In this document: piece by piece, positions 52,868-61,676 of the stretch | How the letters are laid out: every line of letters begins with the position of its first letter | Position numbering within the stretch: position 1 is the first letter of the stretch | Assembly (NCBI RefSeq): GCF_024764775.1 | Contig: NZ_JALIGC010000036.1 | Span: 330,705 to 394,704, forward strand | Length of the DNA: 64,000 nucleotides | Direction of reading: 5' to 3' | Source: Scandinavium manionii | GTDB taxonomy: Bacteria; Pseudomonadota; Gammaproteobacteria; Enterobacterales; Enterobacteriaceae | The notes under the pieces: model-generated | Told to the model about the DNA's origin: nothing | Seen by the model: only the letters and a program-made list of their open reading frames with translations | Database searches by the model: none | Program-made: the position numbers and the translations under genes

Positions 52868-53148
52868 GAAATCATGGGCTTTGAAGCGCTACTGGACTGT
52901 TGGCGCCAATATTTTCCTGCCACTACTGGAATCATCATTCCGATGGGGAATTGGGTCACTAACGACACCTGTCGTCAGCTAAGCGAGTGGCGCGAACGTT
53001 GAATTTACGCGTGGTGGCGGAAGGCGTCGAAACCCAGGCGCAGCGCGAGTTTCTGACACAACTCGGCTGCAACACCTTGCAAGGCTATCTGTTGGGCAAA
53101 CCGGTGAGCGCCGAGGCCATCGCTTCCAGGCATCAGCGCCCAAGCTGA
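52868..53148 (+). pseudogene. Remnant of an EAL-domain (cyclic di-GMP phosphodiesterase) gene
   Basis: Two fragments of an EAL domain lie end to end in different frames. The first (from about 52868 to the stop at 53000-53002) reads GEIMGFEALLDCWRQYF and ends TCRQLSEWRER, the opening motif of the domain. The second (52999-53148) reads LNLRVVAEGVETQAQREFLT and onward to GYLLGKPVSAEAIA, the end of an EAL domain. The middle, which should hold the metal ligands, and everything before the domain are gone. With the frame change and the missing core it cannot be active. It lies between yhdU and the end of acrS. Confidence 0.85.
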
Positions 53149-53820
53149 TTACAGCACCTGTTGGTGATACGCTGCAACGTTATCCATCGGTATCGGCAAT
53201 GTCGCAGGGTGATGAGGTAACGTTGCCATTATATTATCCACCAGCTCTGGCGCTTGCTGATACAAATTGAAATATTCAGGAAAGAGTAACCAGTTTTTTA
53301 ATACGCCTGAAAAGAAACAGTGAAACATTGTCAGGGCTAATTCAATATTCGTATCGGCCGGAAGACTGCCATTACGAACACATTGTGTTAATACCCGCCG
53401 CGGCATTTCATAGCCAAAACAGATACGCTGACGAATTTCCGATTCAAGCATCATCTCTTTTGTGAATTCACATTTGTGATACAAAATTTGCATCAGTGCA
53501 CGAAGTTTTACAGATTGAGCAATATGTTGCAAACCAACAACAAACATTTCACGTAGATACATCAGCGGATTATCGTTTTCATTAATAGTTAAACGATCGC
53601 GGATTATATCGCGCAATGGAATTTGCTCTCGCCATATTTCATTAAACAGTTCGACTTTATTGTTGAAATGCCAGTAGACGGCCCCGCGTGTCACACCTGC
53701 TGCATCAGCGATGTCGGTCAGTGTAGTGCACGAAACCCCGCGCAGTGAGAACTGTTCGATAGCAGCATCAAGCAGCTGCTGTCGGGTAATCAGCGCATCT
53801 TCTTTTGTTTTTCTGGCCAT
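53149..53820 (-). CDS. acrS: TetR-family repressor AcrS (EnvR) of acrEF
   Basis: A 223-residue TetR/AcrR-family repressor. The N-terminal helix-turn-helix (TTLTDIADAAGVTRGAVYWHF, about 33-53) is typical, and the ligand-binding half contains HKCEFTKEMM and a C-terminal LYQQAPELVDNIMATL that resembles E. coli AcrS (220 residues). Similarity is clearly lower in the second half. In E. coli it represses acrEF and also acrAB. The start at 53820 (MARKTKEDAL) aligns with E. coli. It is divergent from acrE across 348 bases, and its stop codon directly adjoins the EAL remnant. Confidence 0.9.
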   Translation of the reverse strand: MARKTKEDALITRQQLLDAAIEQFSLRGVSCTTLTDIADAAGVTRGAVYWHFNNKVELFNEIWREQIPLRDIIRDRLTINENDNPLMYLREMFVVGLQHIAQSVKLRALMQILYHKCEFTKEMMLESEIRQRICFGYEMPRRVLTQCVRNGSLPADTNIELALTMFHCFFSGVLKNWLLFPEYFNLYQQAPELVDNIMATLPHHPATLPIPMDNVAAYHQQVL

Positions 53821-54168
53821 AGCGAACCCAAATACCATCCTGAAAAACCATTAATGTATTGGCAATCTATTTTTCCACATAGCACTTTATGCATTAATAC
53901 TGGATTGGCTCTCACTTCCTACCCGCATTCAATAATAATCACAAATACTTCCGCTTGATGTATTGATAATAAATATAATTCCCACCCTTTATCCCCCAGC
54001 CATAAAATTCACACATCACTTTTCCTTTATGTATGCGTGCTTTCCCTTATCATTTCTCAATCCCAATGGCTAACATTTCAACGTTTTTATTTGTACTATG
54101 GCGTGCGCATTTTTTATTTTTTCACCGGTTTCCGGAGAATTTGCTATATCTGTAATTAAGGACTTGCA
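53821..54168. promoter_or_regulatory. Divergent control region of acrS and acrE
   Basis: The 348 bases are very AT-rich, which fits the H-NS silencing known for acrEF in E. coli. CATTAAT occurs twice (53849-53855 and 53892-53898), each followed within a few bases by TGG, and may mark a repressor site. I found no convincing promoter boxes and no gene. Confidence 0.45.
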
Positions 54169-55308
54169 ATGAAGATTCACGCCAGGATTTCGATTTTATC
54201 CAGTTTACTCGCATCAACTCTGCTTCTTTGCAGCTGCGATAACGCCGGGGATCGGCCGCAACAACCACAGACACCACACGTTACGGTTCATGTCATCACG
54301 CGCGCTCCTCTGTCCGTGACAACCGAACTGCCGGGCAGAACCACGGCATTTCGCATTGCCGAAGTTCGTCCCCAGGTCAACGGTATCATCCTGCACCGTA
54401 ATTTCATTGAGGGCAGCGATATTCAGGCGGGCGAGTCTCTCTATCAGATAGATCCTGCCACCTATCAGGCTGCATGGAACAGCGCCAAAGGCGATGAAGC
54501 CAAAGCCGCTGCTGCGGCCACGATTGCGCATTTGACCGTAAAACGTTATCTGCCTCTGCTCGGCACACAATATGTCAGCCGCCAGGATTACGATCAGGCT
54601 GTGGCTAACGCCCAGCAGGCCGACGCCAGCGTAATGGCCGCCAAAGCCGCGGTGGAAACCGCGCGCATCAATGTAGCCTACACCAAAGTCACTTCGCCTA
54701 TTAGCGGGCGTATCGGCAAATCCAGCGTAACGGAAGGGGCACTGGTCACTAACGGTCAGTCCCAGGCGCTGGCAACGGTACAACAGCTGGACCCGATTTA
54801 TGTCGATGTCACCCAGTCCAGCAGCGACTTTATGCGCCTCAAACAGCAAAGCCTTGAGCATGGGAGCGACACCAAAAGCGTCGAGCTGGTGATGGAGAAC
54901 GGACAACCGTATTCACTAAAAGGCACCCTGCAATTCTCTGATGTCACCGTGGACGAAAGTACCGGCTCCATCACCCTGCGCGCCCTTTTCCCTAACCCTC
55001 AGCATACGTTGCTGCCAGGTATGTTTGTGCGGGCGCGCATTGATGAAGGCGTGCAGCCAAACGCCATTCTGGTGCCACAGGAAGGCGTCACCCGCACTCC
55101 GCGAGGCGATGCCACAGTGCTTGTAGTCGATGCGAAAAATCAGGTTGAAGTCCGCAACGTCACGGCCTCTCAGGCCATCGGCAGGCAATGGCTTGTCACC
55201 AACGGCCTCAATGCGGGTGACAAAGTGATTGTCAGCGGATTGCAGAAAGTACGTCCTGGCGTTTCGGTGAGCACAGAGCCAGACACTGCCACTTCGTCTG
55301 CCAAATAA
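54169..55308 (+). CDS. acrE: Multidrug efflux membrane-fusion lipoprotein AcrE
   Basis: A 379-residue periplasmic adaptor of the AcrA family (385 in E. coli AcrE). A lipoprotein signal ends at LLLCSCDNAG; Cys23 is the likely lipidation site, and Asp24 next to it is the inner-membrane retention signal, as in AcrA. The lipobox is slightly unusual because residue -2 is also a cysteine. The lipoyl parts (VRPQVNGIILHRNFIEGSDI and KVTSPISGRIGKSSVTEGAL) flank a coiled-coil hairpin; the beta-barrel (STGSITLRALFPNPQHTLLP) follows. It lies 12 bases before acrF. Confidence 0.96.
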   Translation: MKIHARISILSSLLASTLLLCSCDNAGDRPQQPQTPHVTVHVITRAPLSVTTELPGRTTAFRIAEVRPQVNGIILHRNFIEGSDIQAGESLYQIDPATYQAAWNSAKGDEAKAAAAATIAHLTVKRYLPLLGTQYVSRQDYDQAVANAQQADASVMAAKAAVETARINVAYTKVTSPISGRIGKSSVTEGALVTNGQSQALATVQQLDPIYVDVTQSSSDFMRLKQQSLEHGSDTKSVELVMENGQPYSLKGTLQFSDVTVDESTGSITLRALFPNPQHTLLPGMFVRARIDEGVQPNAILVPQEGVTRTPRGDATVLVVDAKNQVEVRNVTASQAIGRQWLVTNGLNAGDKVIVSGLQKVRPGVSVSTEPDTATSSAK

Positions 55309-55320
55309 TCAGGGGCCACT

Positions 55321-58300
55321 ATGTCCAAATTCTTTATTCAGCGCCCGATTTTCGCCTGGGTGCTGGCGATCATTATGATGATGGCGGGCGGGCTTGCGAT
55401 CATGCAATTGCCTGTCGCACAGTACCCGACCATCGCGCCACCGGCTGTGGCCATTACGGCAACCTATCCGGGGGCTGATGCCCAAACCGTGCAGGATACC
55501 GTCACCCAGGTTATCGAACAAAACATGAACGGTATCGATAACCTGATGTACATGTCCTCCACCAGCGACTCCGCTGGTAGCGTGACGATCACGCTGACAT
55601 TCGAGTCCGGCACCGATCCTGATATCGCGCAGGTTCAGGTACAGAACAAGCTGCAACTGGCGATGCCATTGCTGCCTCAGGAAGTACAGCAACAAGGTAT
55701 CGGCGTCGAGAAATCAAGCAGCAACTTCCTTATGGTTGCGGGTTTTGTTTCCGATAATAAGAGCCTGACACAGGATGATATTTCCGACTATGTCGCCTCT
55801 AATGTGAAGGACACCATCAGTCGTACATCGGGTGTTGGGGATGTTCAGCTTTTTGGCGCGCAGTATGCGATGCGTATCTGGCTTGACAGCAATGCGCTGA
55901 ACAAATATCAGTTGACGCCCCTGGACGTCATTAATCAACTGAAAACACAAAACAACCAGATTGCCGCAGGTCAACTAGGGGGAACGCCGTCCATTCAGGG
56001 TCAACAGCTTAATGCCTCCATCATTGCCCAGACGCGTCTGAAAACACCTGAGGAGTTTGGCCGCGTCACGCTGAAAGTGAACCCGGATGGTTCGATGGTC
56101 CGTCTCACTGATGTGGCCCGTATCGAACTTGGCGGCGAAAACTACAATATGGTGACGAAAATTAATGGCCAGCCCGCAACAGGCTTGGGCATTAAGCTGG
56201 CGACCGGCGCTAATGCGCTGGATACCGCCACTGCCATCAAAACTAAGCTTACAGAGCTACAGCCGTTCTTCCCGCAAGGGTTGAGGGTGGTCTACCCGTA
56301 CGACACCACGCCGTTTGTGGAAATATCTATTCGCGAAGTGGTGAAAACGCTGTTTGAAGCCATCATCCTTGTCTTTCTGGTGATGTATCTTTTCCTGCAG
56401 AATCTACGCGCAACACTGATACCTACCATTGCAGTGCCTGTCGTACTGCTGGGCACATTCGCCATACTGGCGGCATTCGGCTTCTCTATCAATACATTAA
56501 CGATGTTTGGGATGGTGCTCGCCATCGGCTTACTGGTCGATGACGCCATCGTCGTAGTAGAGAACGTTGAACGTGTGATGGCGGAAGAAAAACTGCCGCC
56601 TAAAGAAGCGACGCTGAAATCAATGGCTCAGATACAGGGCGCTCTGGTCGGTATCGCAATGGTACTCTCCGCCGTGTTTGTACCGATGGCTTTCTTCGGC
56701 GGATCGACAGGTGCGATTTATCGTCAATTCTCACTGACGATTGTTTCAGCGATGGTGCTTTCGGTTCTTGTCGCGCTCATTCTGACACCAGCGTTATGCG
56801 CCACGCTGCTTAAGCCTGTGTCTGCCGAGCATCACGAAAAGAAAGGCGGCTTCTTTGGCTGGTTCAACGCGCTGTTTGACAAAAGCGTCGACCATTACAG
56901 TAACAGCGTTGGCGGGATTTTACGCAAGACCGGGCGTTATTTGCTGCTGTATGTCCTTATTGTCGGCGGGATGGCGGTCTTGTTCCTGCGTCTGCCAACC
57001 TCCTTCCTGCCGAAAGAGGACCAGGGGGTATTCATGACGATGGTCCAGCTACCTGCCGGCGCGACGCAGACACGTACGCAGCAAGTGATGGAACAAATTG
57101 AAAATTATTATCTGAGCCAGGAAAAAGCCAACGTTAAATCAGTATTTACCGTTAATGGCTTTAGCTTTAGCGGCCAGGGACAAAACTCCGGTATGGTCTT
57201 TATTAGCCTGAAACCATGGGAAGAACGTCCTGGCAAAGAAAATAGCGTGGGGGCGATCGTCTCACGGGCAACTAAAGAATTCAGTCAAATCAAAGATGGT
57301 CTTGTATTCCCATTCAACCTGCCCGCTATTCTTGAGTTGGGCACCGCAACTGGCTTCGACTTTGAGCTAATTGACAAGGCCAACCTCGGTCATGAAGAAC
57401 TCACCAAAGCGCGAAATCAGTTACTGGGTATGGTGAGAGAACATCCTGACTTGCTGGTGCGCGTGCGACCTAATGGATTAGAAGATACACCTCAATTCAA
57501 ACTGGATATCGACCAGGAAAAAGCGCAGGCGCTGGGTGTTAGTCTGTCGGATATCAACCAGACAATTTCCACCGCTCTGGGCGGCACATATGTGAACGAT
57601 TTTATCGATCACGGTCGCGTCAAAAAAGTATACGTACAGGCGGATGCCCCGTTCCGTATGTTGCCCAGCGACATCAATAATTTCTATGTGCGCAGCGCAA
57701 ATGGCGAAATGGTTCCCTTCTCAACCTTCAGTTCAGCACGCTGGATTTACGGCTCGCCACGTCTGGAACGCTACAACGGTACGCCTTCAATGGAGTTGCT
57801 GGGCGAAGCGGCGCCAGGCAGAAGTACCGGGGAAGCGATGGCGCTGATGGAAAGCCTGGCATCAAAACTGCCAAGCGGAATCGGTCACGACTGGACGGGC
57901 ATGTCATACCAGGAACGACTCTCCGGTAACCAGGCTCCCGCCTTATATGCGATCTCACTAATCGTCGTATTCCTTTGCCTTGCCGCACTGTACGAAAGCT
58001 GGTCTATCCCGTTCTCGGTGATGCTCGTTGTCCCACTCGGCGTGGTGGGTGCGCTTCTGGCGGCTTCGCTTCGCGGAATGAACAACGATGTGTACTTCCA
58101 GGTGGGTCTGTTGACCACAATCGGTCTTTCGGCCAAAAACGCCATTTTGATTGTCGAGTTTGCCAAAGATCTGATGGATAAAGAGGGCAGAGGGCTGATT
58201 GAAGCCACTCTTGAAGCGTCGCGCATGCGTCTGCGACCGATTCTGATGACGTCACTGGCATTCATCCTCGGCGTAATGCCGCTGGTTATCAGTTCGGGTG

Positions 58301-58431
58301 CTGGCAGCGGAGCGCAAAATGCGGTGGGTACTGGTGTAATGGGTGGCATGTTAACCGCAACATTACTGGCTATCTTTTTCGTTCCTGTATTCTTTGTGGT
58401 TGTCCGAGGAAGATTTAGTCGAAGTAAATGA
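55321..58431 (+). CDS. acrF: Multidrug efflux RND transporter AcrF
   Basis: A 1036-residue proton-driven RND pump (1034 in E. coli AcrF) that works with AcrE and TolC to export drugs, dyes and solvents. It has the 12-helix RND layout with two large periplasmic loops. Proton relay residues Asp407 and Asp408 (GLLVDDAIVVVENVERV) are at the AcrB positions, and Lys939 (LSAKNAIL) corresponds to AcrB Lys940. The N-terminus MSKFFIQRPIFAWVLAIIMM is typical. A terminator follows 10 bases after the stop. acrEF expression is normally low through AcrS and H-NS. Confidence 0.98.
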   Translation: MSKFFIQRPIFAWVLAIIMMMAGGLAIMQLPVAQYPTIAPPAVAITATYPGADAQTVQDTVTQVIEQNMNGIDNLMYMSSTSDSAGSVTITLTFESGTDPDIAQVQVQNKLQLAMPLLPQEVQQQGIGVEKSSSNFLMVAGFVSDNKSLTQDDISDYVASNVKDTISRTSGVGDVQLFGAQYAMRIWLDSNALNKYQLTPLDVINQLKTQNNQIAAGQLGGTPSIQGQQLNASIIAQTRLKTPEEFGRVTLKVNPDGSMVRLTDVARIELGGENYNMVTKINGQPATGLGIKLATGANALDTATAIKTKLTELQPFFPQGLRVVYPYDTTPFVEISIREVVKTLFEAIILVFLVMYLFLQNLRATLIPTIAVPVVLLGTFAILAAFGFSINTLTMFGMVLAIGLLVDDAIVVVENVERVMAEEKLPPKEATLKSMAQIQGALVGIAMVLSAVFVPMAFFGGSTGAIYRQFSLTIVSAMVLSVLVALILTPALCATLLKPVSAEHHEKKGGFFGWFNALFDKSVDHYSNSVGGILRKTGRYLLLYVLIVGGMAVLFLRLPTSFLPKEDQGVFMTMVQLPAGATQTRTQQVMEQIENYYLSQEKANVKSVFTVNGFSFSGQGQNSGMVFISLKPWEERPGKENSVGAIVSRATKEFSQIKDGLVFPFNLPAILELGTATGFDFELIDKANLGHEELTKARNQLLGMVREHPDLLVRVRPNGLEDTPQFKLDIDQEKAQALGVSLSDINQTISTALGGTYVNDFIDHGRVKKVYVQADAPFRMLPSDINNFYVRSANGEMVPFSTFSSARWIYGSPRLERYNGTPSMELLGEAAPGRSTGEAMALMESLASKLPSGIGHDWTGMSYQERLSGNQAPALYAISLIVVFLCLAALYESWSIPFSVMLVVPLGVVGALLAASLRGMNNDVYFQVGLLTTIGLSAKNAILIVEFAKDLMDKEGRGLIEATLEASRMRLRPILMTSLAFILGVMPLVISSGAGSGAQNAVGTGVMGGMLTATLLAIFFVPVFFVVVRGRFSRSK

Positions 58432-58441
58432 TAACTAAAAT

Positions 58442-58468
58442 AAAAAAGGTGCTTTAAGCGCCTTTTTT
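58442..58468 (+). terminator. acrEF terminator
   Basis: AAAAAAGGTGC and GCGCCTTTTTT pair (one G-U) around TTTAA. Confidence 0.88.
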
Positions 58469-58695
58469 ATTTACTGTAGAGATGTGAACATCATCGCCCC
58501 TTAAAAAACCAACATTTTATTCTGCATATTTTCTACATAATTAGCGGGATATCCGCCAAAACCTCCACGATGTTTACAGAGCAAATAAATTGAGATTATT
58601 TGCAGCTCTCATCCAGTCAGACTCCAATGATAAAATCGTCGTAATTCCGCACGGCAGGTGTTTTATAACCGCCGCGGTTTAATCGAGGTAATATC

Positions 58696-58917
58696 ATGAA
58701 AAGATTGATTTCAGTTGCATTGCTGACCGCTTTGCTCGCAGGCTGCGCACACGACTCACCTTGCGTGCCGGTTTATGACGATCAGGGGCGGCTGGTTCAT
58801 ACCAATACCTGTATGAAGGGCACGACGCAAGATAACTGGGAAACGGCGGGTGCTATCGCCGGTGGCGCAGCTGCACTGGCAGGTTTGACGCTCGGCATCG
58901 TAGCCCTCACTAAATAA
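58696..58917 (+). CDS. yhdV: Small lipoprotein YhdV
   Basis: A 73-residue lipoprotein, same length as E. coli YhdV. The signal peptide ends in the lipobox LLAGC, giving Cys17. Four residues of the mature part are cysteine-, proline- and valine-rich (SPCVPVYDDQGRLV), and the C-terminus is a glycine-zipper-like membrane segment (GAIAGGAAALAGLTLGIVAL). Its role is unknown to me. It follows GAGGTAAT and has its own terminator. In E. coli it also lies between acrF and yhdW. Confidence 0.93.
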   Translation: MKRLISVALLTALLAGCAHDSPCVPVYDDQGRLVHTNTCMKGTTQDNWETAGAIAGGAAALAGLTLGIVALTK

Positions 58918-58925
58918 TTAAACGT

Positions 58926-58947
58926 AAGCGCGGGCCCCCGCGCTTTT
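58926..58947 (+). terminator. yhdV terminator
   Basis: AAGCGCGGG and CCCGCGCTT arms with a very short loop, followed by TT. Confidence 0.7.
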
Positions 58948-59069
58948 GCTTCATGGGGGTGCAAAACCGCGTTCGAAAGTAAAAAAATCGCCTTGTTTCT
59001 GCCCTTCATAAAAACAATTCCGTGTTTTTAATCGCGCATCCATAATTTAAAATGATTATGCCTGTGAAT

Positions 59070-59091
59070 TGGCGTGAGCGATTTCACATAT
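59070..59091 (+). promoter_or_regulatory. CRP-like site upstream of yhdW
   Basis: GTGA-GCGATT-TCAC at 59074-59087 followed by ATA fits the CRP core consensus with a 6-base spacer. The first base of the TGTGA pentamer is C rather than T. Confidence 0.35.
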
Positions 59092-59196
59092 TATTGCCAT
59101 TCATTCTCACATCAATATTAACCCCCGAAATCATTTCTCTTTCTCGTCTCAATCCTGAAACTTTTTCGCTCTGATTTGTGGCACAGGTTGTAATTT

Positions 59197-59213
59197 TGCA
59201 CCATCTCAGGGCG
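59197..59213 (+). promoter_or_regulatory. NtrC-like site upstream of yhdWXYZ
   Basis: TGCACC-ATCTC-AGGGCG matches the left half of the NtrC consensus TGCACC-N5-GGTGCA exactly and three of six positions of the right half. It lies about 85 bases upstream of the sigma-54 promoter, a normal enhancer distance. Confidence 0.45.
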
Positions 59214-59285
59214 CTTGTTTTTTTCTTTCCTGTCTACACTCACTTTATTGCTTCCCCAAGGCTCAATATCAGGCGGTTGCAATTC

Positions 59286-59301
59286 TGGCATTCCCTTTGC
59301 T
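59286..59301 (+). promoter_or_regulatory. Sigma-54 promoter of yhdWXYZ
   Basis: TGGCATTCCCTTTGCT matches the -24/-12 consensus TGGCACGNNNNTTGCW with correct spacing; TGGCA and TTGC are intact. Transcription would begin near 59312, about 80 bases before yhdW. Nitrogen control of this operon is known in E. coli, as I recall. Confidence 0.8.
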
Positions 59302-59392
59302 TTACAGGAAATGGCCATGGCCACAGACAGGTTTCGGCGTTCCCCCGGACGTCTAATTAATAACGATAAATCTTCGCCACACAGGATGCTTT

Positions 59393-60418
59393 ATGAAAAA
59401 GATGATGATCGCCAGCCTCACAGCGGCGGGCGTACTGTTTGCAATTTCAAATCAGGCACATGCAGGTACCACTTTTGACGCCGTTAAAAAGAAAGGCTTC
59501 GTTCAGTGCGGGATCAGTGATGGATTGCCGGGCTTCTCTTATGCAGATGCTGACGGAAAATTTACCGGTATTGATGTGGATGTCTGCCGTGGCGTGGCCG
59601 CAGCGGTATTTGGTGATGCCAGCAAAGTGAAATATACCCCACTGACCGCGAAGGAACGTTTCACCGCCCTTCAATCAGGCGAAGTGGATTTGCTGTCCCG
59701 TAACACCACCTGGACCTCTTCCCGCGATGCGGGCATGGGCCTCTCCTTTACCGGCGTAACTTATTACGACGGCATCGGCTTCCTGACTCACGATAAAGCC
59801 GGGCTGAAAAGTGCAAAAGAGCTGGATGGCGCGACCGTCTGCATCCAGGCCGGTACCGATACCGAGCTGAACGTGGCAGATTACTTCAAAGCCAACAACA
59901 TGAAGTACACCCCGGTGACCTTCGACCGTTCTGACGAATCAGCAAAAGCTCTGGAGTCCGGACGCTGCGATACCCTGGCCTCTGACCAGTCGCAGCTGTA
60001 TGCGCTGCGTATCAAACTGAGCAAACCGGGTGACTGGATTGTTCTGCCAGAGGTGATTTCCAAAGAGCCGCTGGGCCCAGTGGTTCGCCGTGGCGACGAC
60101 GAGTGGTTCTCCATTGTGCGATGGACGCTGTTCGCCATGCTGAACGCAGAAGAAATGGGGATTAACTCTAAAAACGTTGATGAGAAATTTGCCAGCCCAT
60201 CAACCCCAGATATGTCGCATCTGCTCGGGAAAGAGGGTGATTTCGGCAAGGATCTGAAGCTGGATAACAAGTGGGCCTATAACATTGTTAAACAGGTCGG
60301 GAACTACGCTGAAATCTTTGACCGCAACGTCGGCGAAGGCAGTGCACTGAAGATCAAACGTGGCCAGAACAACCTCTGGAATAACGGTGGGATACAGTAC
60401 GCGCCGCCGGTTCGTTAA
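59393..60418 (+). CDS. yhdW: Amino-acid ABC transporter substrate-binding protein YhdW
   Basis: A 341-residue periplasmic binding protein related to AapJ of the general L-amino-acid permease. A signal peptide (MKKMMIASLTAAGVLFAISN, cut at AHA-G, about 24) is followed by a type II binding fold with GFVQCGISDGLPGFSYADAD and VDLLSRNTTWTSSRDAGMG. VCIQAGTDTELNVADYFKAN and PLGPVVRRGDDEWFSIVRW are typical AapJ features. The reading frame is intact here, whereas in E. coli K-12 it is annotated as broken, as I recall. It is the first gene of yhdWXYZ; yhdX starts 67 bases downstream. Confidence 0.96.
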   Translation: MKKMMIASLTAAGVLFAISNQAHAGTTFDAVKKKGFVQCGISDGLPGFSYADADGKFTGIDVDVCRGVAAAVFGDASKVKYTPLTAKERFTALQSGEVDLLSRNTTWTSSRDAGMGLSFTGVTYYDGIGFLTHDKAGLKSAKELDGATVCIQAGTDTELNVADYFKANNMKYTPVTFDRSDESAKALESGRCDTLASDQSQLYALRIKLSKPGDWIVLPEVISKEPLGPVVRRGDDEWFSIVRWTLFAMLNAEEMGINSKNVDEKFASPSTPDMSHLLGKEGDFGKDLKLDNKWAYNIVKQVGNYAEIFDRNVGEGSALKIKRGQNNLWNNGGIQYAPPVR

Positions 60419-60485
60419 GTTTTACGCTGTGACGGGCATCGCTTCGGCGGTGCCCAACCTGATGTTCTGGTCATTGAGGTTTACT

Positions 60486-61667
60486 ATGTCCCAACGCCGC
60501 CTGACCGTAAAAGGATCGCTCTCCTTTTCCAACCCCACGGTTCGCGCCTGGCTGTTTCAAATCCTTGCGGTAGTGGCGGTCGTCGCTATTGCTATCTATT
60601 TGATACACAACACCATTACCAATCTGGACAAGCGGGGCATTACCTCTGGGTTTGCTTTTCTCGACAGAAGCGCGGGCTTTGGCATCGTTCAACACTTAGT
60701 TGATTATCAGCAAGGTGATACCTATGGCCGGGTTTTCCTGGTCGGTTTACTGAACACTCTGCTGGTTTCTGCGCTGTGTATTATCTTTGCTTCCTTCCTT
60801 GGCTTCTTTTTGGGGCTAGCGAGACTCTCCGAAAACTGGCTGCTGCGTAAGCTGTCGACGGTCTATATCGAGACGTTCCGTAATATTCCGCCGCTGCTGC
60901 AAATCTTCTTCTGGTATTTTGCCGTACTACGTAATTTACCTGGACCGCGACAGGCGGTGAACGCCTTCGAACTGGTGTTCCTCAGCAATCGCGGACTCTA
61001 TATTCCTTCCCCGCAATGGGGTGAAGGAGTGCTGGCTTGTACTGCCGCGCTCGTCATTGCCGGGCTGCTGAGCGTCGGGCTTTTTCGCTATAACAAAACC
61101 CATCAGATAAAAACAGGCCAACTGCGACGCACCTGGCCGACGGCCCTGGCGCTGGTTATCGCGCTACCGTTGCTCGCTCACTGGACCTTTGGCGCTGCAC
61201 TGCATTGGGATATTCCTGCACTTCAAGGGTTTAACTTCCGCGGCGGTATGGTACTGATCCCCGAACTGGCGGCTTTAACGCTCGCACTCTCGGTTTATAC
61301 CTCCGCATTTATTGCCGAGATCATCCGTTCTGGTATCCAGGCGGTGCCTTTTGGGCAGCATGAAGCGGCCCGGTCGCTTGGGCTGCCCAATCCTGTGACG
61401 CTGCGCCAGGTCATTATTCCCCAGGCGCTCCGCGTGGTTATCCCACCACTCACCAGTCAGTATCTGAATATTGTCAAAAACTCATCGCTGGCCGCGGCCA
61501 TTGGTTATCCCGATATGGTTTCGCTGTTTGCCGGTACGGTGTTAAACCAGACCGGTCAGGCAATTGAAACAATCGCTATCACCATGTCGGTGTACCTCAT
61601 TATCAGTCTGAGCATTTCACTGTTGATGAATATCTATAACCGCCGTAAGGCACTGATTGAGCGCTAA
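60486..61667 (+). CDS. yhdX: Amino-acid ABC transporter permease YhdX
   Basis: A 393-residue inner-membrane permease of the AapQ type. It has a long periplasmic and membrane insert before the second half of the protein. The conserved permease loop is EAARSLGLPNPVTLRQVIIPQALRV, here at about residues 295-319, whose Gly contacts the ATPase. NIVKNSSLAAAIGYPDMVSL follows. The start at 60486 (MSQRRLTVKG) aligns with E. coli YhdX; further upstream codons overlap the yhdW end. It probably forms the permease pair with YhdY. Confidence 0.96.
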   Translation: MSQRRLTVKGSLSFSNPTVRAWLFQILAVVAVVAIAIYLIHNTITNLDKRGITSGFAFLDRSAGFGIVQHLVDYQQGDTYGRVFLVGLLNTLLVSALCIIFASFLGFFLGLARLSENWLLRKLSTVYIETFRNIPPLLQIFFWYFAVLRNLPGPRQAVNAFELVFLSNRGLYIPSPQWGEGVLACTAALVIAGLLSVGLFRYNKTHQIKTGQLRRTWPTALALVIALPLLAHWTFGAALHWDIPALQGFNFRGGMVLIPELAALTLALSVYTSAFIAEIIRSGIQAVPFGQHEAARSLGLPNPVTLRQVIIPQALRVVIPPLTSQYLNIVKNSSLAAAIGYPDMVSLFAGTVLNQTGQAIETIAITMSVYLIISLSISLLMNIYNRRKALIER

Positions 61668-61676
61668 GGGGTCATG

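Larger units (their letters stand above)
58918..59392 (+). promoter_or_regulatory. Upstream region of yhdWXYZ
   Basis: These 475 bases hold no gene. In order they contain the yhdV terminator, a CRP-like site, an NtrC-like half-site and a sigma-54 promoter, plus a TGGCCATGGCCA palindrome in the presumed leader (59312-59323). Confidence 0.6.
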
